Below, in pieces: positions 33,926-43,345 of a DNA stretch of 64,000 nucleotides (position 1 is the stretch's first letter; each line of letters starts with the position of its first letter). The stretch spans positions 43,726 to 107,725 of the forward strand of contig QHRU01000044.1 in assembly GCA_003220225.1 (NCBI GenBank), read 5' to 3'. The position numbers and the translations under genes were made by a program. This DNA is from Candidatus Rokuibacteriota bacterium (lineage in GTDB: Bacteria > Methylomirabilota > Methylomirabilia > Rokubacteriales > CSP1-6). Under the pieces are notes generated by a model, which saw nothing but the letters and a program-made list of their open reading frames with translations, did no database searches and was not told the DNA's origin.

Positions 33926-34936
33926 ATGAAATTCGCGTCGACTCTCGTGGCTACGTTCCTCTTCTTTGCATCCGCATCGGTCGCTCTCGCCCAGACCGAT
34001 TGCACCAAGCTGGTTCCGCCGTCGCCCTGGGGTCCGAACGACCAGACTGGGGCCACGAATCGGGTGACGCCAGCCGTGACGAAAGCCGCGGCTGCTGAGA
34101 TCCAGGAGGGCAAGGTCGTACCGATGTCCTACCCGCTCGTGGACGGCGTGCCGCTGTTCGGCACGCGCTTTACGAAGACAATCCTCACGGCCACCTCGCT
34201 CGCGCCCGGCGCCTCGTTCGGCGAGAACGAGCTGACCTACATGGAGGACACGTGGCTGAGCCAGAGCCACGTGGGCACGCACCTCGACGGCCTCGGGCAC
34301 ATCGGCCGCAAGGACTGCTATTTCAACCAGATCGCGATGGGCAAGTTCATCAACCAGAACGCAATGACGAAGCTCGGTCTTGAGCACCTGAAGTCCTTCG
34401 CGACGCGCGGCGTCATCATCGACGCCGTGAAGGTCTTCCAGCAGAGCGGGAAGTTCAAGACCAACTCCGCCTGCAAGAAGCCGTGCCTTGAGAAGGGGAC
34501 GGTCATCAGCGCAGCGGACTTGCAGGCTGGCCTCAAGATGTACAACGTCACCCTGCGTGAAGGGGATATCGTCGTCATCCATACCGGCTGGGGCGACCTC
34601 TTCGAACAGTTCCCGGCCCAGAACGCCGCCTACAACTCCGGCGAGCCCGGCATCGGCAAGGACGCGGCGAAGTGGCTGATTGGCCAGAAGGTCGTGGCCG
34701 TCGGCGCGGATACGTGGGCAGTCGAGGTCATTCCCGGCGAGGATCCCAAGGAAGCATTCATCGTCCACAACCTCCTCATCACCGACAGCGGCATCCACAT
34801 CATCGAGAACGTGCGCACCGACCTCATGGCAGCCGAGGCCGCGCGGACGAATCGCGCCACGTTCTTCTTCAACATGACGGTGCCGCGCGCGGTCGGCATG
34901 ACCGGCAACTTCGTCGGGATCGACGGCATCCGGTAG
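33926..34936 (+). CDS. Exported cyclase-family (kynurenine formamidase-like) hydrolase
   Basis: 336 residues. Signal peptide MKFASTLVATFLFFASASVA, then the PF04199 metal motif SHVGTHLDGLGHI (~111-123), GVIIDAV and GDIVVIHTGWGD (~209-220), with VGADTWAVEV further on. The family hydrolyses amides or cyclic compounds using metal bound by HxxxHxD. Two extra Cys (NSACKKPC) suggest a disulfide in the periplasm. RBS AAAGGAG well placed. Confidence 0.88.
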   Translation: MKFASTLVATFLFFASASVALAQTDCTKLVPPSPWGPNDQTGATNRVTPAVTKAAAAEIQEGKVVPMSYPLVDGVPLFGTRFTKTILTATSLAPGASFGENELTYMEDTWLSQSHVGTHLDGLGHIGRKDCYFNQIAMGKFINQNAMTKLGLEHLKSFATRGVIIDAVKVFQQSGKFKTNSACKKPCLEKGTVISAADLQAGLKMYNVTLREGDIVVIHTGWGDLFEQFPAQNAAYNSGEPGIGKDAAKWLIGQKVVAVGADTWAVEVIPGEDPKEAFIVHNLLITDSGIHIIENVRTDLMAAEAARTNRATFFFNMTVPRAVGMTGNFVGIDGIR

Positions 34937-34948
34937 ACAGGCCTCGTT

Positions 34949-35986
34949 GTGTCATCACCGCTGTGGCCGGCGCCCGCGAGCGGGCGCCGGCCGAACGCCG
35001 TCCTCGTCGTCCTTCTCGCCGCGGCGGTCCTCGCCGCCCTGCACGCTGGCGCCGAGGACCGCCGCTACACGATCGCGTTCGCCAATCTGACCGAGGAGCC
35101 GGGCGTGACCCTCGAGGCCACCGGCTTCATGGGCCGCGAGGTTCGAGACAGCTTCGTTCTCGCCGCCCGTCGCCTGCCGGTCGACCTGGTGTTCTACGAC
35201 AACCGCCGCGACGTCCGGACCGCGCTCGACAACGCCGCCGACGCGGCCCGTCGCCAGGTCGATCTCTTCGTCGAGTATTTCCACGAGCCCACCGCGAACG
35301 ATGGCGTCGCGCGGACGTTGCGCGAAGCGCGCATTCCGGTCCTGGCCGTCAACTATGCGGTCGGCGATGCGCCGCTTTACACCGCCGACAACGCGGCGGC
35401 GGGCCGCATCGGCGGCGAGGCCCTCGCTGACTTCGCCGCCCGTTCGTGGCAGGGCCGCACCGTCTTCGGCCTGATCGTGGGAGCGGTCAACTCGCGGCAG
35501 GATCGGCTGCCCGAGCGCGTGCAGGGTGTGATCGAAGGGCTCCGGGGCCGGCAGCGGTCGATCCGGATCGTCAATCTCGATACCCAGGGCAACCACGCCA
35601 CGGTGGCGACGCTCGTCGGCAGGGTCGTCGCAGCCCAACCAAACGCCAAATTCCTCATCGCCGCGCTGGACGACGTGACGGCGCTGGCGGCAAAGAGCGC
35701 GCTGGAAGGAGCCGGCCGCGTCGCCGATGGCGCCATCGTCTCCTTCGGATGCGACCGGTCGATCCACGGCGGCGCAAGCGACCGCAAGGAGATCGATCCC
35801 AGCAACCGCGGAAGCATCGTCCTCGGCTCTGTCGCCTTCTATCTCGACCGTTACGGTTACGATGTGCTGCCGCTCGCGCTTCGCATGCTCCGCGGCGAGG
35901 CGGTCGCGGCGCGGACGACCACCACCCACAAGCTGATCACGGCGGCGAACGTCTTCAGGGAATATCCGCCCTACGATCTGCAGTGA
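34949..35986 (+). CDS. Sugar-type periplasmic binding protein (RbsB/Peripla_BP_4-like)
   Basis: 345 residues, GTG start, uncleaved or cleaved N-terminal hydrophobic segment (VLVVLLAAAVLAAL). Type I periplasmic-binding fold seen in YTIAFANLTEEPGVTLEATG, DLFVEYFHEPTANDGVA, AGRIGGEALADFAARSW and GAIVSFGCDRSIHGG. It should bind a sugar or similar small molecule, but no ABC permease or ATPase lies beside it. 12 nt after the cyclase-family gene, so probably in the same transcript. Confidence 0.82.
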   Translation: MSSPLWPAPASGRRPNAVLVVLLAAAVLAALHAGAEDRRYTIAFANLTEEPGVTLEATGFMGREVRDSFVLAARRLPVDLVFYDNRRDVRTALDNAADAARRQVDLFVEYFHEPTANDGVARTLREARIPVLAVNYAVGDAPLYTADNAAAGRIGGEALADFAARSWQGRTVFGLIVGAVNSRQDRLPERVQGVIEGLRGRQRSIRIVNLDTQGNHATVATLVGRVVAAQPNAKFLIAALDDVTALAAKSALEGAGRVADGAIVSFGCDRSIHGGASDRKEIDPSNRGSIVLGSVAFYLDRYGYDVLPLALRMLRGEAVAARTTTTHKLITAANVFREYPPYDLQ

Positions 35987-35988
35987 TC

Positions 35989-37242
35989 TCAACGAGGAGG
36001 CGGCGCGACGAAGAACAGTCCTTCGATACCGACCGCCGCGCCGGGCGTCGTCGCGAACGTGAGGCCGCCGGCAGGGCTCAGCGCCACGACGGGATAAAGG
36101 CCGAACGAAGCCAGCCGGCGATTCGGACCGAGGACGTCGCCGAGCGCCACCACGCGCGCCGTGCCGCGCGCGGATGCGACGAAGAGCGCAACCTGCACAG
36201 CGCTGCCGTCCACGGCGGCCGCGAAGGCCACGCTGCCGTCGGCAGCGAGGGCCGGCCACAGCGAGAAGTGCGCGAATGTGCCGCCGCCGGGCGCGGTTTC
36301 GCCGAGCGCTGTCACCTTCCGCAGGCGATCGTCGTCGACCACGAAGATACCCTGCTCCGCCTCGGCGCTCTTGAGCACCGCGGTAAACGCTACGGCGCCG
36401 GCGTCGTTCTGGGTGACGCGCTCGGAGAACTTCACGAAAATCCCCCCGATTGGTGTCTCGCTCCCGGCGCCGGTCACCATCCGGATCGCGGGGCCCTCGG
36501 CCACGAAGATCCCGCCCGGCACGGCGCGGCCTTCGACCACGGCGGCGAACGCGACACGACGTCGGTTGTTGATCACGGGGGGACCGAAGCCGGCGAACGT
36601 TCCGCCGGCCGGTGCCGGATCGCCTTGAGCGACGACCTTCGTCAGCCGGCCGCCGACGACGGCATAGACGGCCTCGACGACGTCGCGGCCGCGCCGCACC
36701 GAAGCGAGAAATGCGACGTCGTCGCGATCGTTGAGGGCAGGGGCATCGACCGCCGCGATCGTTCCAGACGGCAGGCCGGGCGCGCCGCCACCCGTGACAA
36801 CGACCGGCCGCAGACCGCGTGCGTTCCGCAGGAAGATCCCTTCGACGGTGCGCCCGCCGACGACCGCCGCCGCGAAGGCCACGTCGCCGCGCTCGTTCAG
36901 GGCGGGAATCGGGTGACGACCGAAGCCGGAAAAGACGCCGCCGCCCGGGACGGGATCACCTTCGGCCACAACGCGCACCGCGCGGCCTTGCGATGCGAGG
37001 AAGAACGCCTCGCTGGCCGTTGAGCGCAGCATGGTGGCGAAGAAGGCGACTTGCCCTTTCGTATTCGCCGGCGCGACGATCGGCAGCGATTCGACGCCGA
37101 AGTGCTCGAAAGAGCCGCCGCCGGGGGCGGGATCGCCGGCGAGCGCCACGGCGCGAACGGTTGATTGGGCGCTGACGCCGGAGATGGCGGCCGGGATCCC
37201 TGCCAGGAAGGCCACGACTGCAACGGCCGTCGGCGCACGCAT
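35989..37242 (-). CDS. Secreted NxxGxxAF tandem-repeat protein
   Basis: 417 residues with a signal peptide. Seven or so ~55-residue repeats share V-x-x-G-D-P-x-P-G-G-G-x-F-x-x-F and N-x-x-G-x-V-A-F-x-A: NTKGQVAFFA, NERGDVAFAA, NDRDDVAFLA, NNRRRVAFAA, NDAGAVAFTA, AADGSVAFAA. This is the 'NxxGxxAF' repeat family found in surface proteins with C-terminal anchors, but no anchor is visible here (ends EGLFFVAPPPR). Likely a beta-propeller in periplasm or outside the cell. Confidence 0.82.
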   Translation of the reverse strand: MRAPTAVAVVAFLAGIPAAISGVSAQSTVRAVALAGDPAPGGGSFEHFGVESLPIVAPANTKGQVAFFATMLRSTASEAFFLASQGRAVRVVAEGDPVPGGGVFSGFGRHPIPALNERGDVAFAAAVVGGRTVEGIFLRNARGLRPVVVTGGGAPGLPSGTIAAVDAPALNDRDDVAFLASVRRGRDVVEAVYAVVGGRLTKVVAQGDPAPAGGTFAGFGPPVINNRRRVAFAAVVEGRAVPGGIFVAEGPAIRMVTGAGSETPIGGIFVKFSERVTQNDAGAVAFTAVLKSAEAEQGIFVVDDDRLRKVTALGETAPGGGTFAHFSLWPALAADGSVAFAAAVDGSAVQVALFVASARGTARVVALGDVLGPNRRLASFGLYPVVALSPAGGLTFATTPGAAVGIEGLFFVAPPPR

Positions 37243-37271
37243 GGCGTGAGATTATCGCCGCCGGAGCCGGC

Positions 37272-37520
37272 ATGACAATGAGACGGTTCGCCATGGGACT
37301 AACGCTGCTCGGTGGCCTCCTGCTCGGCGGTGGTGGCCCGGCCGCGCAAGAGCCGCGCTTCGCGCTCGTCGGGGCTTGCTACTGCGAGGCGGCGAGGGAA
37401 CTGCGCTGTTCGGGAGAGCTCACGGAACCCGAGTGCCGTCGGCGCTGCGAGCACGATCTTTGTGATCGCTGGTTTTGGCTCGAGCGCCGGCCGTGCTGGA
37501 ATTGGGGCTACGGCGGCTGA
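37272..37520 (+). CDS. Small secreted cysteine-rich protein
   Basis: 82 residues. Signal peptide (MRRFAMGLTLLGGLLLGGG) then about 50 residues with eight Cys: ACYCEAARELRC, EPECRRRCEHDLC and RRPCWNWG. Spacing suggests disulfides or metal binding in the periplasm. No known family recognised. Its stop is directly before the ATG of the metal-binding SBP gene (2 nt), so the pair is probably coupled. Confidence 0.7.
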   Translation: MTMRRFAMGLTLLGGLLLGGGGPAAQEPRFALVGACYCEAARELRCSGELTEPECRRRCEHDLCDRWFWLERRPCWNWGYGG

Positions 37521-37521
37521 G

Positions 37522-38442
37522 ATGAAGCAACCAACTCTCGGCGTCATCGTCGCGGCGTTGTTGCTGCTTGTTGCGCGCCCCGGAGCCGGCGGCTCGCCAT
37601 CCGGACTGCGCGTGGTGGCCACACTGCCTGATCTTTTCGTGATCACGAAAACGCTGGTCGGCAACGCCGCCGGCGTCGACGTGGTGGCACGGTTCGGTCA
37701 GAACCCGCACGACATGGAGGTCCGGCCTAGCCACATGCTGCTGCTACGACGGGCTGATGTCCTCGTTCGCAATGGGCTCGAGGAGGACGCGTGGATCGAC
37801 GTGATCGCACTCGGCAGCAACAACCCGAAGATGGTTCGCGGCGCGCTAAGCGTCATCGAGGCGTCGCCGGGGATTGCTTTGCTGAAGGTGCCGAGCGGGC
37901 GGGTCGATCGCGGCCTTGGCGACGTGCATCCCCTTGGCAGTCCGCACTTCACGCTGGACCCGGGCAACATGCCGATAGTCACGGGCAACATCGCGCGCGG
38001 ACTCGCTCGCATCGCACCCGAGCAGACGGCGGCCATCGAGAGCAACCGCGTGGCCTTCCTGGCCCGCGTCGACGCGGCGACGGCGCGCTGGAATGAGACA
38101 CTGGCGCCATTCCGGGGCGCCGGCGTCGTGAGCTACCACGACAGCTGGCCGTACTTCTACCGCGCATTCGGTCTCGTCGAGGCGGGCATTATCGAAGACC
38201 GGCCTGGCATCGCCCCGTCGCCCCAACATGTCGCGGCGCTCATTCGCAAAATGTCCGCCGAGCGCGTCAAGGTGATCCTGCACGAGTCGTGGTACCCCCG
38301 TGAACTCAGCGACTTGGTTGCGCAGCGAACCGGCGCCACTGTGCTTGTGGTGCCTCAGACACCGGGCGCCGTGAAGGGGACCGACGACTACATCGCGCAC
38401 CTTGACTATCTCATCGCGGCAGTGGCGGGCGCCCTGCGGTAG
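37522..38442 (+). CDS. Metal-binding lipoprotein-like SBP of the ZnuA/TroA family
   Basis: 306 residues with a signal peptide. ZnuA-type ligands: His63 (FGQNPHDMEVRPS), His136/142 (VHPLGSPHF) and His206 (SYHDSWPYF), plus HESWYP near 275. This is a cluster A-I binding protein for Zn2+ or Mn2+. The matching permease and ATPase genes are not adjacent. With the Cys-rich peptide upstream and the metal-efflux pump downstream it marks a metal-handling neighbourhood. Confidence 0.86.
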   Translation: MKQPTLGVIVAALLLLVARPGAGGSPSGLRVVATLPDLFVITKTLVGNAAGVDVVARFGQNPHDMEVRPSHMLLLRRADVLVRNGLEEDAWIDVIALGSNNPKMVRGALSVIEASPGIALLKVPSGRVDRGLGDVHPLGSPHFTLDPGNMPIVTGNIARGLARIAPEQTAAIESNRVAFLARVDAATARWNETLAPFRGAGVVSYHDSWPYFYRAFGLVEAGIIEDRPGIAPSPQHVAALIRKMSAERVKVILHESWYPRELSDLVAQRTGATVLVVPQTPGAVKGTDDYIAHLDYLIAAVAGALR

Positions 38443-38633
38443 CGGGTTTCGCCGCGCCCACTTCTCGCATCAAGGCGACCCTTGTAGCAGCGCAGGCAGG
38501 GTGGGACTCGGACGCGCATTTCAAGCCTCGTCGTAGCGACGTCGACACGCTGGGGTAGGGTCGCCGTAGGAATGCCTCGCGCCATCAAAGTCGACGTCCC
38601 AACGTTCCGCTGTTGTATCCTACGTCGACGACG

Positions 38634-38702
38634 ATGGGCGACCCTGAACGGCACGTTGCCTTCGAGGATCGCTTTTCGGGCTCGCCGGAGGCCGAGGCGT
38701 GA
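38634..38702 (+). CDS. 22-codon leader ORF or remnant
   Basis: ATG 38634 reads MGDPERHVAFEDRFSGSPEA and ends with TGA overlapping the GTG start of the next gene (GTGA). It may serve translational coupling or be the relic of a larger gene (FEDRFxGS occurs at the start of some methyltransferases). Nothing else is seen in 38443-38633. Confidence 0.3.
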   Translation: MGDPERHVAFEDRFSGSPEAEA

Positions 38703-38989
38703 GGCAGCGCGCGCTCGTCGCGCTGTTGCTTGCGCTCGCCCTGGCGGGCCTGACACCGCTCGCCAGGCTGAGCCCGCCCGACCCGACGTGGTTCGCCGGG
38801 TTCTGGGACGACGGCGATTACGACGACATCGTCCTGCTGATCTGCGGGACGGCCGCCGCGCTCCCCGAGCCGCCCGCGCCGCCCCGCGCGACGCGCGAGG
38901 TCGTCGCGACGATCGATCCCAGCGAGCCGGCCAAGCCCCCGCTCGCCGCCGTCGCCTCCGCCCTCTCCCGCGCGCCGCCGCGCGTCTGA
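38699..38989 (+). CDS. Small exported protein of the PPDPTW/GFWDDGD family
   Basis: 96 residues, GTG start, GGAGG about 10 nt upstream. Signal/anchor (ALVALLLALALAGL), then SPPDPTWFAGFWDDGDYDDIV, a membrane-like segment LLICGTAAAL and a Pro-rich tail. The motif and total length (96 aa) are the same in the protein at 44228-44518. No family name known to me. It lies upstream of the broken RND pump. Confidence 0.65.
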   Translation: MRQRALVALLLALALAGLTPLARLSPPDPTWFAGFWDDGDYDDIVLLICGTAAALPEPPAPPRATREVVATIDPSEPAKPPLAAVASALSRAPPRV

Positions 38990-39089
38990 CACCGCCGTCC
39001 TGATCCGCCGCCGGCGCCGCCGGCGGCTCCCTGGACTCCACCCGGGCTACGCGTGCGTCGTGCGCGTCAGCCCGAGGAAGGCGACTGTC

Positions 39090-42075
39090 ATGATCGCGCG
39101 CGTCGTCGCGTTCGCGCTGCACCAGCGGTTCATCACGCTCGCGCTGGCCCTGCTCCTCACGGCCGGCGGCATCGTGTCGTTCCACCGCCTGCCCATCGAG
39201 GCCTATCCCGACGTCGCCGACGTCGAGGTCGACGTGATCACCCTCTGGCCGGGCCACGCCGCCGAAGAGGTCGAGCGCTACATCACGATCCAGCTCGAGA
39301 AGGAGATCAACGGGATCGCGGACGTGACCTTCCTGCGCTCGTTTTCGAATTTCGGGCTGTCGAACATCAAGATCCTTTTCGCCGACGGCACCGACAACTA
39401 CTGGTCGCGGCAGCAGGTGCTCGAGCGCATCACGCAGGCCGACATCCCCGCCGACGCCAAGCCCCAGCTGGGGCCGCTCGCCTCGCCGATCGGCGAAGTC
39501 TACCGCTACACCCTCGAGTCCAGGACGATGCCGCTCGTCGACCTCAAGGCCTACCAGGACTGGGTCCTCGAGCGCGAGTTCCGCAAGGTGCCCGGCGTGG
39601 CCGACGTCGTCTCGTGGGGCGGCGGCATCAAGCAGTACCAGGTCACCGTCGATCCCGAGCGGCTGCGCGACTACAACGTGACGCTCAAGCAGGTGTTCGA
39701 GGCGGTCGCCGCCAACAACGCCAACGCGGGCGGCTCCTACATCCGCGAGGGGCAGTACGCGCTCATGGTGCGCGGCATCGGCCTCGTGCAGTCGACAGAG
39801 GACCTCGAGAACGTCGTGGTTGATGCGCAAGGGCGAGAATCCCGACGCCGTCATCGCCGGAGTCCGCGCGAAGGTCCACGAGATGCGGAAGACGCTGCCG
39901 GCGGGCGTCGTCATGCGCCCCTACTACAGCCGCGACCGGCTTGTCCGCACGACGGTGACCACGGTCATGCGCAACCTCGTCGAGGGCGCGGGGCTCGTGA
40001 TCGTGCTGCTCTCGCTGTTTTTCTACAACCTGCGCGCGGCGCTCATCGTGGCGCTGACCATTCCGCTCTCGCTGCTCTTCGCCTTCGTCTTCATGGACCT
40101 GCGCGGGGTCCCGGCCAATCTCCTCTCCCTCGGCGCCATCGACTTCGGCATCATCGTGGACGGCGCGGTCATCATGACCGAGAACATCTTGCGCCACCTG
40201 AGCGAGCGCAAGGTCACCGGCCCTCGCGTCCTGCACGAGGTGCAGCACGCCGCCCTCGAGGTCGCCCGCCCGCTGACGTTTGCCGCCATGATCATCATGA
40301 CCGTCTACGTGCCAATCCTGACGTTCCAGCGCATCGAGGGCCGGCTGTTCCAGCCGATGGCGGTGACGATCTCGCTCGCCGTCATCGGCTCGCTCCTCTT
40401 GACGCTCACGCTGCTGCCGGTGCTCACGACTTTTTTCTTCCGTCACCCGCCCTCGGAGCGTGAGAGCCCGCTGCTACGGTGGCTGCGCCGACCGTACGTG
40501 CCCGCGCTGCGCTTCTGCCTGCGACGGCCGGTCGTACCAATCGCCGTCACGGCCGGGATGTTCGCGCTCGCGCTGCTCGCGTTCACGTTCCTCGGCAAGG
40601 AGTTTCTCCCCGAGCTGGACGAGGGTGATATCTGGCTACGGGTGAAGTTCCCCATCGGCATTTCGCTCGAAGACGCCAACCCGTACGTCCACGACATCCG
40701 CGAGCGGCTGCTGACCTTCCCCGAGGTGCGCGTGGTGGTCTCCCAGCTCGGGGCGCCGGACGACGGCACCGACATCAATGGCCCCGACACCGCCGAGTTC
40801 TACATCGGGCTCAAGCCGCGCGGCGAGTGGCGAGTCCGCGACAAGGAGCGACTGATCGAGGGGATGGGCGCTCGCTTCTCGGACATCCCCGGCATCACCA
40901 CGAACTTCTCGCAGCCGATCAAGGACAACGTGGACGAGGCGCTCGCCGGCGTGAAGGGCGAGATGGCCATCAAGCTCTACGGGCGGGACGTCTTCGAGCT
41001 GGAGCGCATCGGCCGACAGATCACCGACGTGCTTCGCGACATCCGCGGCGTGACCGACCTCGACTACGACCATCTCGTCGGCCAGCCGCAGCTACAGATC
41101 GTGGTCGACCGTAAAGCCGCCGCCCGCTACGGCATCAACATCCAGGACATTCAGGGTGCGCTCGAAGCGGCCACGCGCGGGCGCGTCGTCAGCCAGGTCT
41201 TCGAGGGCGAGCGCCGCTTCGACCTCGCGGTGCGGCTCGCCGGGAGCGGCGAATCCTTGATGATGCTGCAGCACTTGACGGTGAGCGCGCCGAGCGGCGA
41301 ACGCATTCCGGTGGCGCAGCTCGCGGAGTTCACCAAGACGGAGGGTTTGAGTCAGGTCCAGCGCGAAGGCAGCCAGCGCCGTATTGCCATCAAATGGAGC
41401 GTGCGCGAGCGCGACATGGGCGGCATGGTCGCGGAGGCGATGAAGGAGGTCGACGCCGCCGTGAAGCTGCCCGAGGACTATCACATCGTGTGGTCGGGGC
41501 GGTTCGAGGACCAGCAGCGCGCCCTCGCGCGGCTCTACGTCATCGTGCCGCTCGTGATCTTCATCATCTTCATCCTGCTCTTCGGCACGTTCCAGTCGAT
41601 CGGGGACGCGTTGCTCATCATGCTGAACCTGCCGTTTGCACTCATCGGCGGCACACTGGCGCTCTTCCTCTCTGGAACCCACTTCAACATCTCCGCCGCC
41701 GTCGGCTATGTCGCGGTCTTCGGCGTGAGCGTATTGAACGGCGTGGTGCTGGTGTCGTCGATCCGCCAGGCGCGGGGTGATGGCGTGGGCGTGCTCGACG
41801 CGGTGGTGCGGGGCTGCACGCTGCGATTCCGCCCGATCGTCGTCTCCGGGATCGTGGCCGTCATCGGCTTCATCCCGGCCGCGCTCTCCCACGGCATCGG
41901 CTCGGAGATCCAGCGGCCGCTCGCGCGCGTGGTCGTCGGTGGCCTGATTTCGTCCTCGATCCTCACGCTGCTCGTGCTGCCGGTGGTCTACGCGCTCATC
42001 GCCGAGAGGTCCGAGCACAGGGAGGCCACACAGACCCGGAGCGCAGCCGGCGAGGGCGTGGGAGACCCGCGGTGA
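39090..42075 (+). pseudogene. CzcA/CusA-type heavy-metal RND efflux pump, interrupted
   Basis: Frame 1 from ATG 39090 gives TM1 and the first periplasmic part (HRLPIEAYPDVADVEVDV; VPGVADVVSWGGGIKQYQV; STEDLENVVV). At about 39817-39822 it shifts to another frame that resumes at LMRKGENPDAV and runs through TM2-TM12 (IDFGIIVDGAVIMTENIL with the proton-relay Asp) to 42075. Relative to CzcA/CusA about 45 residues between 'ENVV' and 'LMRKGEN' are missing and the reading frame is lost. No CzcB or CzcC partner is adjacent. Either a deletion-inactivated gene or an assembly collapse. Confidence 0.75.
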
Positions 42076-42248
42076 GCCGGGATGAGCCGGCATTGGGTCC
42101 TGACGACATGGAACGCGAAAGCGATGGCTGGATTCCCGGCATCTATCGCTGCCCCGCTTGCTCGTTGCGCGCTCTCGTCGAGGAGTATGGCGGCTCACCT
42201 CGCTGTCCGCGACAAGGGTGTCCCGTGGATTGGGATCGACTCGTCTGA
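42072..42248 (+). CDS. 58-residue zinc-ribbon-like micro-protein coupled to the RND gene
   Basis: GTG 42072 overlaps the RND stop codon (GTGA). The product contains WIPGIYRCPACSLRALVEE and then PRCPRQGCPVDWDRLV, i.e. a CxxC and a CxxxxC pair spaced by about 14 residues, like a small Zn ribbon. A second ATG lies at 42108. Too short for routine calling but the paired cysteines and the coupled start support it. May be a metal sensor or accessory of the pump. Confidence 0.5.
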   Translation: MSRDEPALGPDDMERESDGWIPGIYRCPACSLRALVEEYGGSPRCPRQGCPVDWDRLV

Positions 42249-42473
42249 CCCGCACCCGATCACACTGCCGTCCAGGGGGTGCCATTTAGCCGGCCAGAAA
42301 TCACCCGGTGCTCTCGTTGCCTGCGGCGCCTCGAGTAGGTAGGCGAGCGAATTCAAGTACATAGGCGGCATGCCCAACTTTGGTGCGCCGTTTGCGTAAC
42401 ACCGCCGTAGCGATGGTCGCGCCCCGTCGCTCTGTTGAGCCGGGTTGCTCCCGGGAGGAGACGGGCCCTGTAC

Positions 42474-43289
42474 ATGAGATCGAAGGGACGCCTGTTCTGC
42501 ACGCTGTTGACCGTCTGGGCCGTTTTCATGGCGGGTGCCGCCATCGCGGCCGCGCAGGGAAGCCCCGCTCCTGGCGCCAACCAGGCGTTCCTGTATGAAA
42601 TGGACGAGGACGCTGTCCTGCTCAACAGCGCCGGCCAGGTATTGGTCCCCGACCCCAGCGGCAAGAGTCCGACGGGCCTCGTCGACGCCACCAACGGCGC
42701 TGTTGGAATTCCCGCGGTCCGTCACGCGACCTCGCAGCTGCAGGGCGTGGCGGCGTTGGGTTCGATCCTCTGCTCGGTTCCGCAGCTCGTGACCGTCCGC
42801 GGTAACGAATGCACCGTGATCGCCACCGGCACCGACGATGTCCAGCTGATGATCGATCCAAAGACCGGCCAGGTGATCCCGACGAGCGGGAAGGTGTTCG
42901 GGACCTACGCGGTCGTCGTGCAGCTGGACAATCCGACCGACAGCCCGGAGCTCCCGGTCCAGACCGGGACGTTCAGCGGCGTCATCAACTTCCAGCCCCC
43001 GCTGCCGCTCGGCTTCGTGAGCGAGGGGACGTTCACGATCTACGGCATGTCCGGCAGCTTCCCGTTCCAGGCGGTGTTCAGGCAGCCGTTCACGCGCAGC
43101 GCGAAGGGCAGCGCGAAGGGCGACGTGCTGACGCACCGGGGCGAGAGGGGCGAGAAGGTCTCACGCACAGACCCGTCCGCCCGCCGTACTCAGGCCTACT
43201 ACCTGCTGGACGACGGCAGCCTCCAGAGGGTCCGCCCGGACGAGCGTGCGGTCGGCTGGCCGACGGTGCGATTCGAGATCACCTTCTAA
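42474..43289 (+). CDS. Secreted protein of unknown function
   Basis: 271 residues from ATG 42474 (an upstream in-frame start at 42435 adds a basic tail). Signal peptide ending near GAAIAAAQG. No family recognised; the mature part is beta-rich with two Cys (SILCSVPQ; GNECTVIA) and a sentence-like FSGVINFQPPLPLGFVSEGT. The C-terminus is basic (AKGSAKGDVLTHRGERGE). The preceding gap 42249-42473 shows no gene. Confidence 0.7.
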   Translation: MRSKGRLFCTLLTVWAVFMAGAAIAAAQGSPAPGANQAFLYEMDEDAVLLNSAGQVLVPDPSGKSPTGLVDATNGAVGIPAVRHATSQLQGVAALGSILCSVPQLVTVRGNECTVIATGTDDVQLMIDPKTGQVIPTSGKVFGTYAVVVQLDNPTDSPELPVQTGTFSGVINFQPPLPLGFVSEGTFTIYGMSGSFPFQAVFRQPFTRSAKGSAKGDVLTHRGERGEKVSRTDPSARRTQAYYLLDDGSLQRVRPDERAVGWPTVRFEITF

Positions 43290-43305
43290 AAAAGCCGTTC
43301 GATTC

Positions 43306-43331
43306 GCGGGCGCCGCCCTCCGGCGTCCCGC
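43306..43331. terminator. GC hairpin between convergent genes
   Basis: GCGGG-CGCCG pairs with CGGCG-(t)-CCCGC around CCCTC, in the gap between converging genes ending at 43289 and 43346. For the minus strand a six-T run follows about 10 nt after the stem (AAAAAAG on plus at 43289-43294). Possible bidirectional terminator. Confidence 0.4.
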
Positions 43332-43345
43332 GCGAAGCGCAGCGG

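Noticed and set aside
42082..42342. 86-codon frame after the RND gene
   Set aside because: Competing frame with no motif; the zinc-ribbon frame at 42072 explains this DNA better.
43101..43130. AKGSAKG-coding short repeat in the secreted protein
   Set aside because: Only two imperfect copies in a basic tail; ordinary low-complexity sequence.
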